From positions 2,600,842 to 2,664,841 of the forward strand of contig CP096135.1 in NCBI GenBank assembly GCA_023213195.1: a DNA stretch of 64,000 bases, given 5' to 3'. Position 1 is the first letter of the stretch. Every line of letters starts with the position of its first letter. Shown here one piece after another: positions 11,205-21,504 of this stretch. The DNA comes from Sphingobacteriales bacterium JAD_PAG50586_3. GTDB taxonomy: Bacteria > Bacteroidota > Bacteroidia > CAMBQF01. A program made the translations under genes and the position numbers. The notes beneath the pieces are model-generated. The model saw only the letters and a list, made by a program, of their open reading frames with translations. It was not told the origin of the DNA and made no database searches.

Positions 11205-13919
11205 TTATTTACCGGCAGGTTTGCCGCCGTTGCTTTCCCTTAGGCCATTTACATTATCGTATAAATAACGCTTGGTTGGATCGGGTGGGGTAGGCGGTGT
11301 TGTAGAATTATCGTAAGGGGCAAACTCTTTGCGGGTACAATCAATACACTCTGTAACCACATCAAGGTATTTGCCTTTTTCAGGGTCAAACTTCTCGGTG
11401 CTGCTTATAACGCGCTCGTTAGGCATGGTGTAAATACCCTGCAAATCGTCGGTGGTAAGGTCGGTTGGCTTTTTATCGGCAGTAGCAACAACCGATGCCG
11501 GTGCTTCGGCATCAGCATTTTCTAACAGGTAATCAAAATTAACATTGTCGGCAATTGGGCCGCTAAAACCAAGCGTAAAGCTGCCATCGGTTTTTTCTTT
11601 AACCCAGTAACGCTGACCCACATCGCCTAAAAAGCTCATAAACAGTTTAGAATTTTTCTTTAGGCGGCTGTCAATAATTTTTAGTTCAGATTTGCCTTTA
11701 ACAGCAACACCATCGCCCGATGCTAAGCTACCTGTAGTGTTAGGATTATAATACCCATTCTCTAACAAGCAAAGTATTTTGCCGTTTCCGTTACCATCAA
11801 AATCCTCTAAAGCACGGCCTACCACATAGCAGTTTTTATCTGCTTTCATGGCATGGCCTTTTATTGATGATGCGGTAAGGTAATCGCCGGCTTTTATAGG
11901 GCCGCCGGTTACTTTAACAGGCACACGGCCGCGCAAGCCAACGGGTACACCGCTGTTAGGGTTGTTTAGGGTAATGGTAGGGTTGGTAGAGTATACACCC
12001 ATAACGTTACTATCGTAAGCGGTATTGCTAACCAAATAAGCATCGGCCTTAGCAGGATTAATAGAAATAAGGTCGCCGGCTTCGCTTGCGCCATCTACTT
12101 TAAAGTACTCGGCAAGGTCGCCAAGCATTACGTTAGAACCTGCGTAAACATTCTTTTCGGCATATACATTGCCCGATGCAAATGAGCCGCCTATGCTAGG
12201 CAGGTTACCTTCTACCCCAAAGGCATACATACGGAAAGAACCATTATCGGTAGAGTTATCTTCCATTCCTGTGTAGCGGAAACGTACCCAGTTGCCTGCT
12301 AATGCAATGGTATTTGAAACTCCAAGGCCCCAGCCGGCACCAGACCATGCAGCAGTTGAAGCTCCATTAGCCGTACAGGTGGCGTTTGAGCCTACAATGG
12401 TTGAGTTATAGGGTGTTTGAGCCCAAGAAGATACAGGACTCCATGTACTACCATTGGTTGTATATTCCAGAAAAACACCATCATACGATGCTTCAAGGCT
12501 TACGTTAAAGTGCATATACACGCGGGTGTTGGTAGAACCTGTGGGTATCCACATCCATGGTGAGAATAGCTGCTTAACGTTGCGTGCCCCTACTGTGTTG
12601 TATTCTGTAAAGTAGTTCTCAGTACTTGAATTAACAAAAACTAAGCCCCATACGGCACCCGCACCGCATACGCTGGTGCTTTGCCAGCCAGAGTAGCCAA
12701 GGTCTAAGCCATAAATATTATCGTACCCACCAGAAGCAAGTGCTGAAGGTGCGGCAGGGTTGCCCACTTTTAAATAGCCGCTAACCTGCGCGTTACCCGT
12801 AACATCCAGTTTGTCATCGGCAGTTGTGGCGCCAATGGCAACATTACCTGCATCGGGAGCTATAACAATGCGGTTTAGGTTTTGATAGCCGCCGGCATCG
12901 TCAATATGAGCGCGGATAATATCTTTAGTAGCGTTACCTAACGGAGTGCCGTGTGTTTCTTTAAACGACCAAAACGCTTGGTTACGGTAGCGGCCAAACA
13001 ACACATCGGGGCTCCACCACGACATGCCACTAACAGTACCATCGGACACCGATGGGTTACGGAAGTTTATGTATTGGTCAGAGTCAACATTGTTTTTACC
13101 GCCAATCCATAGCAAGCCACCGGCAGCAACACCAGGTTGGCCAAGGTTTTGCGAAACAGAGGAAATATGTAAGTCGGCAGATGGGTTGGTAATACCACCA
13201 ATACCCACTTCGGTATCCATATTATATATATTATTGGTAACAGCCCAAGTAGTTCCGTTATGTCGCAGTGTTTGGTGTATTGAACCCGAAATAAGCGGTC
13301 CTGTAGCACCTGTAGCGCCGGTGGGGCCTGCTGCTCCATTAGAGCCGGTAGGACCTGTAGCGCCTACAGCGCCATTAGAACCCGCTGCACCCGTAGGACC
13401 GGCAGGACCTGTAGCGCCTACAGCGCCATTAGAACCCGCTGCACCCGTAGGACCGACAGGACCTGTTGCGCCTACCGCACCGTTAGAGCCTGCGGCACCC
13501 GTAGAGCCAACTGCTCCGGTAGGACCAACCCCGCCTGTAGCACCTGCTGCACCTGTAGGCCCTGTTGGGCCTACTGCACTTAGGTAAACCCAGTTTGGTG
13601 TAGCCGTTGTACTGGTATTATAATAAAATCCTTGGGTACCATCGGTTTGGTAAACGGTTAGGCCCTGGGCTGCACCACCATGTAGTTGTCCTGAACCATT
13701 AAGTAAACCACCGGTAGTGCTGTTTACGGTACGTTGGTTTAACGTAACCCTTGGTATTAATAAACCTTTTCCTTGTCCGGATGCGGGCGATTTTAAATCG
13801 AGTATAGCGTTACCGTTTGGCGTGCTACCATCAGAGTTTATGCCAACGCCTGGTTGGGCTATAATAGCCGAACTGCATATACCGAATAGAAATAATGAGA
13901 GAAGTAAAGATTTGTTCAT
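11205..13919 (-). CDS. Collagen-like-repeat surface protein
   Basis: Secreted 904-residue protein with a signal peptide ([18 protein letters not shown]). Residues about 25-115 are the GVGIN...[19 protein letters not shown] domain common at the start of Bacteroidota surface proteins. Residues about 115-208 are Gly-X-Y collagen repeats rich in GPT, GAV and GAT. A long middle section follows with two Cys-containing jelly-roll-like parts, then a tail ([30 protein letters not shown]) resembling the peptidase_G2/intramolecular-chaperone-like domains of tail-fibre proteins. I see no T9SS sorting domain at the C-terminus. The intact frame over 2.7 kb contrasts with its broken neighbours. A role as a trimeric fibre or adhesin is inferred from architecture only. 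Confidence 0.8.
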   Translation of the reverse strand: MNKSLLLSLFLFGICSSAIIAQPGVGINSDGSTPNGNAILDLKSPASGQGKGLLIPRVTLNQRTVNSTTGGLLNGSGQLHGGAAQGLTVYQTDGTQGFYYNTSTTATPNWVYLSAVGPTGPTGAAGATGGVGPTGAVGSTGAAGSNGAVGATGPVGPTGAAGSNGAVGATGPAGPTGAAGSNGAVGATGPTGSNGAAGPTGATGATGPLISGSIHQTLRHNGTTWAVTNNIYNMDTEVGIGGITNPSADLHISSVSQNLGQPGVAAGGLLWIGGKNNVDSDQYINFRNPSVSDGTVSGMSWWSPDVLFGRYRNQAFWSFKETHGTPLGNATKDIIRAHIDDAGGYQNLNRIVIAPDAGNVAIGATTADDKLDVTGNAQVSGYLKVGNPAAPSALASGGYDNIYGLDLGYSGWQSTSVCGAGAVWGLVFVNSSTENYFTEYNTVGARNVKQLFSPWMWIPTGSTNTRVYMHFNVSLEASYDGVFLEYTTNGSTWSPVSSWAQTPYNSTIVGSNATCTANGASTAAWSGAGWGLGVSNTIALAGNWVRFRYTGMEDNSTDNGSFRMYAFGVEGNLPSIGGSFASGNVYAEKNVYAGSNVMLGDLAEYFKVDGASEAGDLISINPAKADAYLVSNTAYDSNVMGVYSTNPTITLNNPNSGVPVGLRGRVPVKVTGGPIKAGDYLTASSIKGHAMKADKNCYVVGRALEDFDGNGNGKILCLLENGYYNPNTTGSLASGDGVAVKGKSELKIIDSRLKKNSKLFMSFLGDVGQRYWVKEKTDGSFTLGFSGPIADNVNFDYLLENADAEAPASVVATADKKPTDLTTDDLQGIYTMPNERVISSTEKFDPEKGKYLDVVTECIDCTRKEFAPYDNSTTPPTPPDPTKRYLYDNVNGLRESNGGKPAGK
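13354..13515 (-). repeat. 54-bp tandem repeats encoding collagen-like units
   Basis: Three near-identical 54-bp units start at 13354, 13408 and 13462. Each encodes the 18-residue block [18 protein letters not shown] in the collagen-like gene. Near-identity at DNA level suggests recent unit duplication and possible length variation between strains. Confidence 0.85.
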
Positions 13920-13946
13920 AGGCGCTTTTTATTCTTAGTACAAAAA

Positions 13947-13976
13947 CAAATATAAGAAAAAAAATGAAAAAGTCAA
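13947..13976 (-). promoter_or_regulatory. Promoter of the collagen-like gene
   Basis: On the minus strand TTGAC (13976-13972) is followed after 17 nt by TATATTTG (13954-13947), close to the Bacteroidota TTG/TAnnTTTG layout. It lies 28 nt before the start codon. Confidence 0.55.
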
Positions 13977-14159
13977 GGCATTATTGTGTTAAAAATAAGC
14001 GACTGTTTATTAATTACTTGTAGATATTTTAAATGCCCCGGTTAATTACCGGCATATTTATCTTGCGTTTGTGCCTAATTGTTTTCTTTTGTTTTTTTCT
14101 ATTGACAACGCTTTTTTTATGTCTACTTTTTCGTTGTCCCTTTTGTAAGGTGCAAAATT

Positions 14160-15155
14160 ACTGATGTTATATGTAGTTAAGCAGGCTTGCACCCAATGCA
14201 CTTCTTACGTAGTGTTTTTAAAGGTCTCTATCTTTAATAGTGTGTCCACGCCAGCGGCGAGATATGAGAGAGGGTGCTTTTTAGGTACCCCAAAGAGGGG
14301 TCATTATTTTTTATTGTTAGTTTATTATTTATCATTTAATCAAACGCATACAGTATGTCCCAAAGGGATGCCTTTGGCATAGCCCAACAACCCATTTTCG
14401 CGCCTTAATTTTAAACTCCCCAACTTTTTAAGGACGAGAAATTCTGACTGTAAAGTCAGAATGGGGTGGTTACATTTTTAACTTTTACTTTCTTACAGCA
14501 TGTAGTTAATACACTTGCTTTCGCGGTTACCTCTCCCCGTCTTACACCTTTGGCGTAAGCCACCCCTCTCCATAATATGGAGAGGGGAAAGACAATGCAA
14601 TTTATTGTATTGTCAGGGGAGAGGTTAAACCCCTACAGCGTGTAGCTAATAACATCATTTTCGCACTATTTTTTTAGTGCGTGGGATGTCCACGAAACGT
14701 GCGAACCTGAATGTAGTTGAGCAAGTGACCGTGCGCAAGGTTGCGGGGCGAAACAAAATGAGGGTTGGGTTTCGTGGTGTCTTTTTTGGTTACTTTTTGG
14801 ACAAGCAAAAAGTAATGAAAGACTCAAAACCCCTACACCATGTAGCCCAACAACCTATTTTCACGGATAGTTTTTTAAGGTCCCTCTCATTGAGAGGATG
14901 GATGTTGCCCACGGCGACAGACGGGAGAGGGTAACTAATCCTTTAATCCGATTAATCTTTTTTAATCTGCGGTTCAGACAATTTATTTTATACACCTTAA
15001 CCCCAACCTCTTGTTACGAGACCGGGGTTAAAGTAAAAATATAGTTGGGTGCAGACTTACCGGCAGAGCTCAATTCAAAGATGCTTTCGGTTGCTTAACT
15101 ATCATTTAAGTCCCCTCCTTTTTAAGGAGGGGTTGCCCGCTATGCGGGACGGGGT
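14160..15155. repeat. Repeat cluster A: leader plus double-hairpin elements
   Basis: The 1.4-kb stretch 13977-15356 has no credible gene; it holds at least four copies of a composite repeat. Leaders of the form TACAGCRTGTAGYYnAA, followed by TTTTCGC or a variant, occur near 14349, 14494, 14634 and 14834; a weaker one is near 14168. After the leader come palindromes with C-rich and G-rich outer arms (for example 14528-14587, 14882-14931, 15111-15153) and an inner stem that differs between copies (CTTAC/GTAAG, CCCGC/GCGGG, ATTCTGACT/AGTCAGAAT). The same family fills 53.3-53.9 kb. No target-site duplications or transposase are visible. Confidence 0.75.
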
Positions 15156-15356
15156 GGTTACTCTTTCGCAGTACTGCTACTTTCTCTTTTTTACTGATAA
15201 CCGACAGTAGGCGGTGCCAAGATGTGTGTTTCGAAACAACAGTACAAAGATACAACAACTCAATACCAAAAGTCAAGTAAAAAATAAATATTGTTAATAA
15301 AAATTTATTAATTCAATATTTAGGTTGAAGAAATGAATGGGGAATAAAGGCATAAA

Positions 15357-15382
15357 AAAGCCCCAACATTTGTTGGGGCTTT
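15357..15382 (-). terminator. Intrinsic terminator after sterol desaturase-family gene
   Basis: Inverted repeat AAAGCCCCAACA / TGTTGGGGCTTT with a 2-nt loop, 23 nt past the stop on the minus strand and flanked by A/T runs. Confidence 0.82.
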
Positions 15383-15405
15383 CTTTAATATTTTTAATCT
15401 GCGGT

Positions 15406-16160
15406 TTACGCTGCTGCTTTCTCCTGAGTTTCCATTTCGTCTAGCTGCGCTTTGGTGCGGCATTTACCATCTACCATGTGCAGGTCGGTTTTAAATAACT
15501 TATCCCAAAAACTAAAGGTAGATGCATAGTTGCCCCTTAGCTTAGCGTGGTGCAAATCGTGGTGCTCTGTAGTACCATTATACGGTATGTATTGGCTGAA
15601 AATAGATTTTAAGCCCGAGTGTATTTCCAGTTCGTGCAGGTTGCGTACCAGGGCAAAGGTCCAAAAAGGCCAGCAGTTAATCTCGCCCATGGTAAAACCA
15701 ATAAGGGCCGCTGTAGCTGCAATGCCAACGGTGCCGCCCATCCACTCTAGCGGGTGTACATATAAATACTCTAGCGGAATAGGGTTAAATGCCTTGTGGT
15801 GTATGCGGTGTATCTTTTTATACAACCATTTGTTCTCGTGGTTGTAGCGGTGAAAGAAATAGAAATAAACATCGTCAATAAGCATAAAAGCGGCAAACTG
15901 CCATACAAACAGCCATACGGTTGGGGCTTCCATGGTAAAAAGTCCTTAACAGGCCACATGCCGCCAACAGTAAAACAAATAAGCAAAAATATGTTTAAAC
16001 CGATAAGGGGCAGGCGTTCCCAAAAGTCGCTGGGTTTGTATTGTATACTCTGTATCCTGTTCTTGTTAAACCATTTAGAGTAAAGGATAGTATACGTATA
16101 AATGAATCCTAACAAGTTGCACACCAGCGCAATTGACAATGTTATGATAATTATTTCCAT
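15406..16160 (-). CDS. Sterol desaturase / fatty acid hydroxylase family protein, frameshifted near 15937
   Basis: Integral membrane di-iron hydroxylase family, about 251 residues. The N-terminal half has hydrophobic helices (IIIITLSIALVCNLLGFIY, PLIGLNIFLLICFTVGG). The histidine clusters that bind iron are FFHRYNH, HRIHH and HDLHH, in the family order. The frame is lost at a T-run (TTTTTACC, around 15935-15942) and recovers with one extra T, giving KDFFTMEAPTVW. ATG 16160 (MEIIIITL) is preferred to an upstream start at 16208. The substrate, a lipid or carotenoid, cannot be inferred. The gene is divergent from the FkbM methyltransferase. Confidence 0.88.
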
Positions 16161-16239
16161 TGTGTTTATTTTGTCGGGCGGGTATAATTTGTACTTTAAC
16201 CCGCTCAAACGCTAATTTAGATTAATTATATAAAACAGA

Positions 16240-17055
16240 GTGAGCACAGGTAAAAAATTATTAACAGCACGTCTTGACGACGGAACCGAAGTTTTTTGTT
16301 TACGAGTACCCGAAGCAGTTGTACTGGATAGCCACGTAGAGGGTTACATGGGCAACGGAATAGATATTAAAGATGGAGATGTAGTTTTCGACATTGGTGC
16401 CAATATTGGCCTGTTGGGCGTACGTGCCTGCCAGCGCTTCCCCAACACCAAAGTATTTGCTTTTGAGCCTATTCCTGATATTTATGCGGCCGCTAAAGCC
16501 AATGCCGATAAGTTTGGTAAAGGTAATTATACAGTTATCCCGCTAGGGGTATCAGACCAGGAGGGTGAATTAACATTTACTTATTTCCCCAATGCCCCTG
16601 CACTATCAACATCAGATCCCGGCCAGTGGGATATAGACCCTAAGCAATTTGAAAATGCTGTAAAAGGTAACCTGGAGAATATGCCTAAGCGTTACCGGTT
16701 GTTACGCTTTATGCCACGCTTTTTAATGCCTATGATAGTAAGGCAGATAAAGAGCGGAGCTGTAACGGTAAACTGCAAGCTTACTACGGTTTCTAAAGTA
16801 ATGGAGGATAACAATATCCCTAAAATAGATTTGCTTAAAGTAGATTGTGAGGGTGCTGAACTTGCTGTGCTAAAAGGTATTAAAGCAGAGCATTGGCCGG
16901 TAATTGGCAAGGTTGTTGCCGAGGTGCACGATGTGGATGGCCGTTTAGAGGTGGTTACCGCCTTGTTAAAATCACACGGTTTTAACAACATACACCAGGA
17001 AAAAGAAAAGGGTTTTGAAAAAACCCAGCTTACAAACATTTTTGCCACACGCTAA
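16240..17055 (+). CDS. FkbM-family SAM-dependent methyltransferase
   Basis: Cytosolic methyltransferase of the FkbM family, 271 residues. The SAM-binding motif I is DVVFDIGANIGLLG (residues 47-60), followed by the acidic strand end FAFEPIPD. The family C-terminal block DLLKVDCEGAELAVLKG is present. Members O-methylate sugars, polyketides or lipids; the acceptor here is unknown. The start is GTG at 16240, since no in-frame ATG precedes the conserved region. The gene is intact and is followed 16 nt later by a DUF2147 gene on the same strand, so the two may be cotranscribed. Confidence 0.87.
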   Translation: MSTGKKLLTARLDDGTEVFCLRVPEAVVLDSHVEGYMGNGIDIKDGDVVFDIGANIGLLGVRACQRFPNTKVFAFEPIPDIYAAAKANADKFGKGNYTVIPLGVSDQEGELTFTYFPNAPALSTSDPGQWDIDPKQFENAVKGNLENMPKRYRLLRFMPRFLMPMIVRQIKSGAVTVNCKLTTVSKVMEDNNIPKIDLLKVDCEGAELAVLKGIKAEHWPVIGKVVAEVHDVDGRLEVVTALLKSHGFNNIHQEKEKGFEKTQLTNIFATR

Positions 17056-17071
17056 AAACACGTTTTATTAT

Positions 17072-17524
17072 ATGAAGTTATTTTCATCTTTTGCTTTGCT
17101 AATGCTGGTTGCCAATATTGCTTTGGCACAGGTTAAACCCGATGATATTTGTGGTATTTGGTTAACAGAAGACTCAAGGGGTAAGATGGAGATTTTTAAA
17201 AACCCTAAAAACAACACCTACGAGATTAAGGTGGTGTGGCAAAAAAATTCTAAAGAGGCTGATGGGTCTGAAAAACTGGATAAGAAAAACCCTAAACCCG
17301 AGCTACGCAAACGCCCGCTGCAAGGCATGGTGTTTGCCACCAACCTAAAGTGGGATGCTGATGATAAAGAGTGGTACGGTGGCGATGTTTATAACCCCGA
17401 AGACGGCAATATGTACTCGTGCAAAGCCCGCTTAGATGGCAACCGTGTGTTGCGTTTCAGGGGGTATTTATGGGTGTCGCTATTGGGCAAAACTACTACC
17501 TGGTACCGCACAGTATTATACTAG
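17072..17524 (+). CDS. DUF2147 secreted protein
   Basis: A 150-residue exported protein with signal peptide MKLFSSFALLMLVANIALAQ. The mature part begins with the DUF2147 signature DDICGIWLTEDSRGKMEIFK and ends LLGKTTTWYRTVLY, also typical of the family. These are small lipocalin-like beta proteins of the cell envelope with no proven function. ATG 17072 is chosen because it starts the signal peptide. Its TAG stop overlaps the TAG stop of the convergent histidine kinase in a shared CTAG. Confidence 0.85.
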   Translation: MKLFSSFALLMLVANIALAQVKPDDICGIWLTEDSRGKMEIFKNPKNNTYEIKVVWQKNSKEADGSEKLDKKNPKPELRKRPLQGMVFATNLKWDADDKEWYGGDVYNPEDGNMYSCKARLDGNRVLRFRGYLWVSLLGKTTTWYRTVLY

Positions 17525-19497
17525 GCTTCTGGCAAGGTAAAGCTGATGGTTGTACCTTCATCAACTAAGCTTACAGCGCTAATATTTCCTTTACACAATT
17601 GAACAAACTCTGCGGTAATTAACAAACCCAGCCCGGTGCCTTTTTCGCCTGCGGTACCTTTGGTGTTTTTGTTTTTCACGGGTTCAAATATACCCGCTAT
17701 CCTATCAGGGGCTATGCCTACACCGGTATCGGTTACGTCAACCTTTATCATATTATTTTCTATCCTTGTAGCTTCAAGGGTAATTTTTCCACCCGGCTTA
17801 GTAAACTTTATGGCATTGCTCATCAGGTTGCGCAATATAGTTCGCAGTACGGGTACATCACTCATTACATAAATATCGTTGGGTATATTATTTTCAAATT
17901 GAATATGCTTGTCAATCATTTGTAGTTTAAGCACTTCTGTTGGGTAGCCCGATACTTCGTGCAGGTTCAACCGTTCGTTTTTGCAATCAATCTCGCCCCG
18001 TTGGCTGCGTGCCCATGTTAATAAATTATCAAGCAAATTATAGGTATTAGCAGCAGAGCCTTTTAGCAGGGTTAAGGTTTCATCATCGCGCAGGTCCTTA
18101 TCCTCTATCATCATCTCAATAAACTTATGTATGTTGCCCATAGGCCCTTTAAGGTCGTGGGCTACAATAGAAAATAATTTGTCTTTGGTGTTATTCAGCT
18201 TTTCCAACTCTATGTTGTTAGCTTCCAGTTCGGCGGTGCGTTCCTGCACCTTTTGCTTAAGCACCTCATTTTGCTCTAGTACCAAAGCCTTGTTCATATT
18301 TATTTGTACCAACGATTGTTGTTGCGAAAGATGGGCTTCTTCGCGTAGTAAAGCAATCCTGTCGGCTACGGCTATAGATAAGAATGTAATATCAAAGGCA
18401 GATCCTATTTGCCACGCATAAGCAAAATACCATTTATAAGGTAGCAGCCCAAAACGCTGAACCAGGGTTATAATAATACCTATTAATAAAAAGCTCCAGG
18501 CAAAAGTAAAATGGCGTGCCGGCCTAAACCCCCGGCGGAGCAGCAGCAAACCGGTAAATATCATTAATATGCTACCGGCAATATTTGCGGCTTGTACTAT
18601 TTGTATGGCATAGTATCCGTTAGCAAATGCGTTTAAGGGGAAAGCCAACAAGGTAATGCCTATAATTACCCAAAACCATTTATGCAGGTGCGGGGTGTTC
18701 TTTTCGGTTTCTAAAAAGCGCATGCTAAACAATAGCGATATGGCCGACAGTCCAAACAACGATGGTTCCAGATTATTAAGGTACGGATAGTTTGGCCACA
18801 AATTTTGAAAAGTATAACCACTAAGGTGGGCCATAATAAGCCCTGTAACGGCTACGTGCAACAAATAGTAAATATAAATAGAGTCTCTTGATGAAATGTA
18901 TATCAGCAACCCATAAATAACTATCAATATCACAAAGCCGAAGTAACTGCCTTGATAAAAATTTTCTTTCCCTATGGTAGAGTTTAATTTTTCGTAAGAG
19001 TAAAGGGTTAATGGCAGTTGTAGGTTATAAGATGAACGTACACGTAGGTAAATTGTAGTAATATCAGACTTTAATTCAAATATTATCCGGTTATTATCTA
19101 TCTGTCGCTGGCTAAACGGGTAGGCCGACCCTGAATAGAAACTATCCACTATTCCGGCTTTATCCACACCAAAATATTGAACAGTGTCTAGCATGGGGTA
19201 ATCAACCATTAGGGCAATATCTTCGCCGGTATTATTTTTAATATTAAAACACACCCAATAGGCTACATTACTGGTGTTGTAGCTTGGTACATTAAATTCC
19301 GGTGCTTTAAAATTGTTAATAAATGTAGATTTACTTACATCTTTAAAGCCCAGTTTGGTAGACTTATCTTTGTAAATAAATACATTATTTGATATTACCA
19401 GCTCAGTATTTGAGTTGAAAACTATAGTGTCGCTAAGGTTTCCTTTAGCAACCAAATTTACTAGTAATAAGAGTAATATACCCCACTGCTTATTCAT
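17521..19497 (-). CDS. 7TM-DISM sensor histidine kinase
   Basis: Membrane-bound sensor kinase of 658 residues. A signal peptide (WGILLLLLVNLVAKG) leads to a periplasmic 7TMR-DISM extracellular domain (about 25-170). Seven hydrophobic helices follow (about 175-385), then a short coiled coil (QNEVLKQKVQERTAELEANN), a HisKA domain with phospho-His H447 in IVAHDLKGPMGN and a HATPase domain (N-box NLMSNAIKF, DTGVGI, GEKGTGLGLL). It should autophosphorylate and pass phosphate to a separate regulator; none is adjacent, so it is an orphan here. 7TM-DISM sensors are thought to sense carbohydrates or other small ligands. The frame is intact. Confidence 0.93.
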   Translation of the reverse strand: MNKQWGILLLLLVNLVAKGNLSDTIVFNSNTELVISNNVFIYKDKSTKLGFKDVSKSTFINNFKAPEFNVPSYNTSNVAYWVCFNIKNNTGEDIALMVDYPMLDTVQYFGVDKAGIVDSFYSGSAYPFSQRQIDNNRIIFELKSDITTIYLRVRSSYNLQLPLTLYSYEKLNSTIGKENFYQGSYFGFVILIVIYGLLIYISSRDSIYIYYLLHVAVTGLIMAHLSGYTFQNLWPNYPYLNNLEPSLFGLSAISLLFSMRFLETEKNTPHLHKWFWVIIGITLLAFPLNAFANGYYAIQIVQAANIAGSILMIFTGLLLLRRGFRPARHFTFAWSFLLIGIIITLVQRFGLLPYKWYFAYAWQIGSAFDITFLSIAVADRIALLREEAHLSQQQSLVQINMNKALVLEQNEVLKQKVQERTAELEANNIELEKLNNTKDKLFSIVAHDLKGPMGNIHKFIEMMIEDKDLRDDETLTLLKGSAANTYNLLDNLLTWARSQRGEIDCKNERLNLHEVSGYPTEVLKLQMIDKHIQFENNIPNDIYVMSDVPVLRTILRNLMSNAIKFTKPGGKITLEATRIENNMIKVDVTDTGVGIAPDRIAGIFEPVKNKNTKGTAGEKGTGLGLLITAEFVQLCKGNISAVSLVDEGTTISFTLPEA

Positions 19498-19606
19498 CTC
19501 CCTTAGGTAGTATTGTATGGTTTTGGTTTATATAATATAACCAAAGAATACCTGCAAAAAAAATGCAGTTTTCAAACAAATCTTACAATGTAAAGGGATA
19601 TTTTGT

Positions 19607-20302
19607 TTACAGGTTCATTCTGCTCTTGGCCAAATCAAGGGCAAATTCAAGCTGCTCCTCGGGGCTCAAATCGGTATTGTCCAGTATAATGGCATCCTCT
19701 GCACGGGTAAGTGGGTTGTCTACCCGGGTAGAGTCTATATGATCTCTTTCGGCAAGGTTTGTCCTAACATCTACCATAGTAGTGTGGTATCCTTTGGCTG
19801 TAAGTTCTTCGAACCTGCGCATGGCCCTAACCTCAGGGTCGGCAGTCATAAATATTTTTAATTCTGCTTTAGGGAAAACGTTGGTGCCAATATCGCGCCC
19901 GTCCATTACAAGGCCCTTATGCTCATCGTAGCTGCGTTGCAGTTCTACCAGTTTGGTGCGCACTTCTTTAACAGCGCTTATAGGGCTTACTAAAGATGAT
20001 ATTTCGCCCAGGCGTATTTTATCTTCAACGTTAACACCGTTTAGCAACGTTTCCGACTTTTGGTTTTTGGGGTTGAAGTGAAAGTCGATTGTAATATCGG
20101 GCAGGGCATGAACAAGGAAATCGTGGTCAAAGTGCCCGTCTTTAATTATGCCTTTATCTAGCGCATACAGGGTTACCGCGCGGTACATAGCACCCGAATC
20201 GATATACTTATAATTTAATGCCCGGGCTAGTGCTTTAGCCAACGTGCTTTTTCCGCACGATGAAAACCCGTCTATGGCAATGGTTATTTTTCCCTTCATC
20301 AA
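19607..20302 (-). CDS. cmk: Cytidylate kinase
   Basis: Phosphorylates CMP and dCMP to the diphosphates in nucleotide metabolism. At 231 residues it has the normal length. The P-loop is GFSSCGKST near the N-terminus, followed by IDSGAMYRAVTLYAL (substrate site), VMDGRDIGTNVFP and the lid/adenine region RAMRRFEEL. ATG is at 20302, with a second Met next to it. porQ lies 75 nt upstream on the same strand; a porQ-cmk pairing is, as I recall, common in Bacteroidota. Confidence 0.96.
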   Translation of the reverse strand: MMKGKITIAIDGFSSCGKSTLAKALARALNYKYIDSGAMYRAVTLYALDKGIIKDGHFDHDFLVHALPDITIDFHFNPKNQKSETLLNGVNVEDKIRLGEISSLVSPISAVKEVRTKLVELQRSYDEHKGLVMDGRDIGTNVFPKAELKIFMTADPEVRAMRRFEELTAKGYHTTMVDVRTNLAERDHIDSTRVDNPLTRAEDAIILDNTDLSPEEQLEFALDLAKSRMNL

Positions 20303-20377
20303 TTAATAAAACAGCAACTTGCAATACTTTGCTGCAAAGAAACGGGTAATTATTTAATAGATAAGATAAAACACGGG

Positions 20378-21411
20378 TTATTTTTTAACCCACTCAGACA
20401 GATTTGTTGATAGCGTTATGTGGTTAGGCGAACCTGCTAAGTGATATGCAGCCCTGCCATAATCAATTTTAATTTTTGATATTTTAATACCAATGCCCCA
20501 CGACAGGCCTACCGTACCCTTGCGCGTATCTACTGCCATTTCTTTACGGCGCTGGTAGTTGTAGGCAAAGCGTACTGATAAAAACTTGGCCGGGTTAAAC
20601 TCGCCGCCAATAACTACGTGGCGCATAAACTTATCTATACCGGTTATTTTACGCTCTACGGGCTCGCCCGTTAAAGGGTCGGTGCCAGGGGTGCGCACAG
20701 TGTCAATGTATGCGAAGTTAAACTTTTGCAGGTTGTGCAGTATTAGCGAGAAGCGGAATGGTAAATGCTTAAACCCTTTAGATATGCCCAGTTGAATATC
20801 AATTGGCATACGTTCATAGTTGGTAGAGTAGGGGTTTAGCTGTGTGCCAATATTGCGGAATAGTAGCGATGCGGTAAACTTCTTCTCATCGTTATGGTAG
20901 GTAGCGCCAATATCGGTAGCAAGGCCAGTAGAGCCGTAGCTTTCCATTTTAGATACTATGCCTTTTAAGTTAGCGCCAACGGTAAGTACACTATCAAAAA
21001 ACTCGCGAGAGTAGCCAATAGAAAGACAGTAATCGCCGCCGGTAAAGGTTCCGGTAATGTTGCCTGTTTCATCGGCTGCATCAAACTGGCCGTAGTTTAC
21101 ATATTGCATACCGGCGTAAAAATTACCTATGCCCTTATAGCTGCGGGCGTATGCGGCGTAGCCGTATTTAACATCAGAAAACCAATCGATATAGCTTAGC
21201 GATGCACGGTTGTGCATTTTGGGGTTAAGCAACGATGGGTTTAAATAAGGCGTATTAACATCATCGTCGTAAACATTCATCAGGTAGCCACCCATTGCAG
21301 TGGTGCGTGCAGAGTTTGGCAGGTTTAAAAACTGAAAAACACCGTTGCCACCAATTTGGGCCGATACAACCGTTGAAATAAAAAGGCTACCTAGTATAAA
21401 AGCTTACGCAT
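20378..21411 (-). CDS. porQ: PorQ-like T9SS outer-membrane protein, frameshifted in signal peptide
   Basis: Beta-barrel protein of the PorV/PorQ group; PorQ anchors the T9SS sortase attachment complex at the outer membrane. After a signal peptide the mature protein begins QIGGNGVFQFLNLPNSART, the PorQ-type start, then AMGGYLMNVYDDDVNTPYLN, and ends in an amphipathic barrel (HITLSTNLSEWVKK). The ATG at 21411 is out of frame with the body; one base restored in GTAAGCT (21401-21407) gives the peptide MRKAFILGSLFISTVVSAQ. The assignment rests on that start and on the neighbour cmk. PorP/SprF-like and PorV are the alternatives. Confidence 0.8.
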
Positions 21412-21504
21412 AGTACAAAGAAAGGGAATATTAGGGCTTAAACGAGGGTTTTGCTAAAATATTTTAAAGTCATTTATTTTTTGCTAACCACTAGCCACTA
21501 ATCA

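Noticed and set aside
13024-13587. Plus-strand proline-rich reading frame
   Set aside because: It is the antisense of the Gly-X-Y collagen repeats; Pro/Ala richness follows from the complementary codons.
14677-14934. Open frames in the repeat cluster at 14.1-15.2 kb
   Set aside because: They run through the repeats, have no domain pattern and no promoter or start context.
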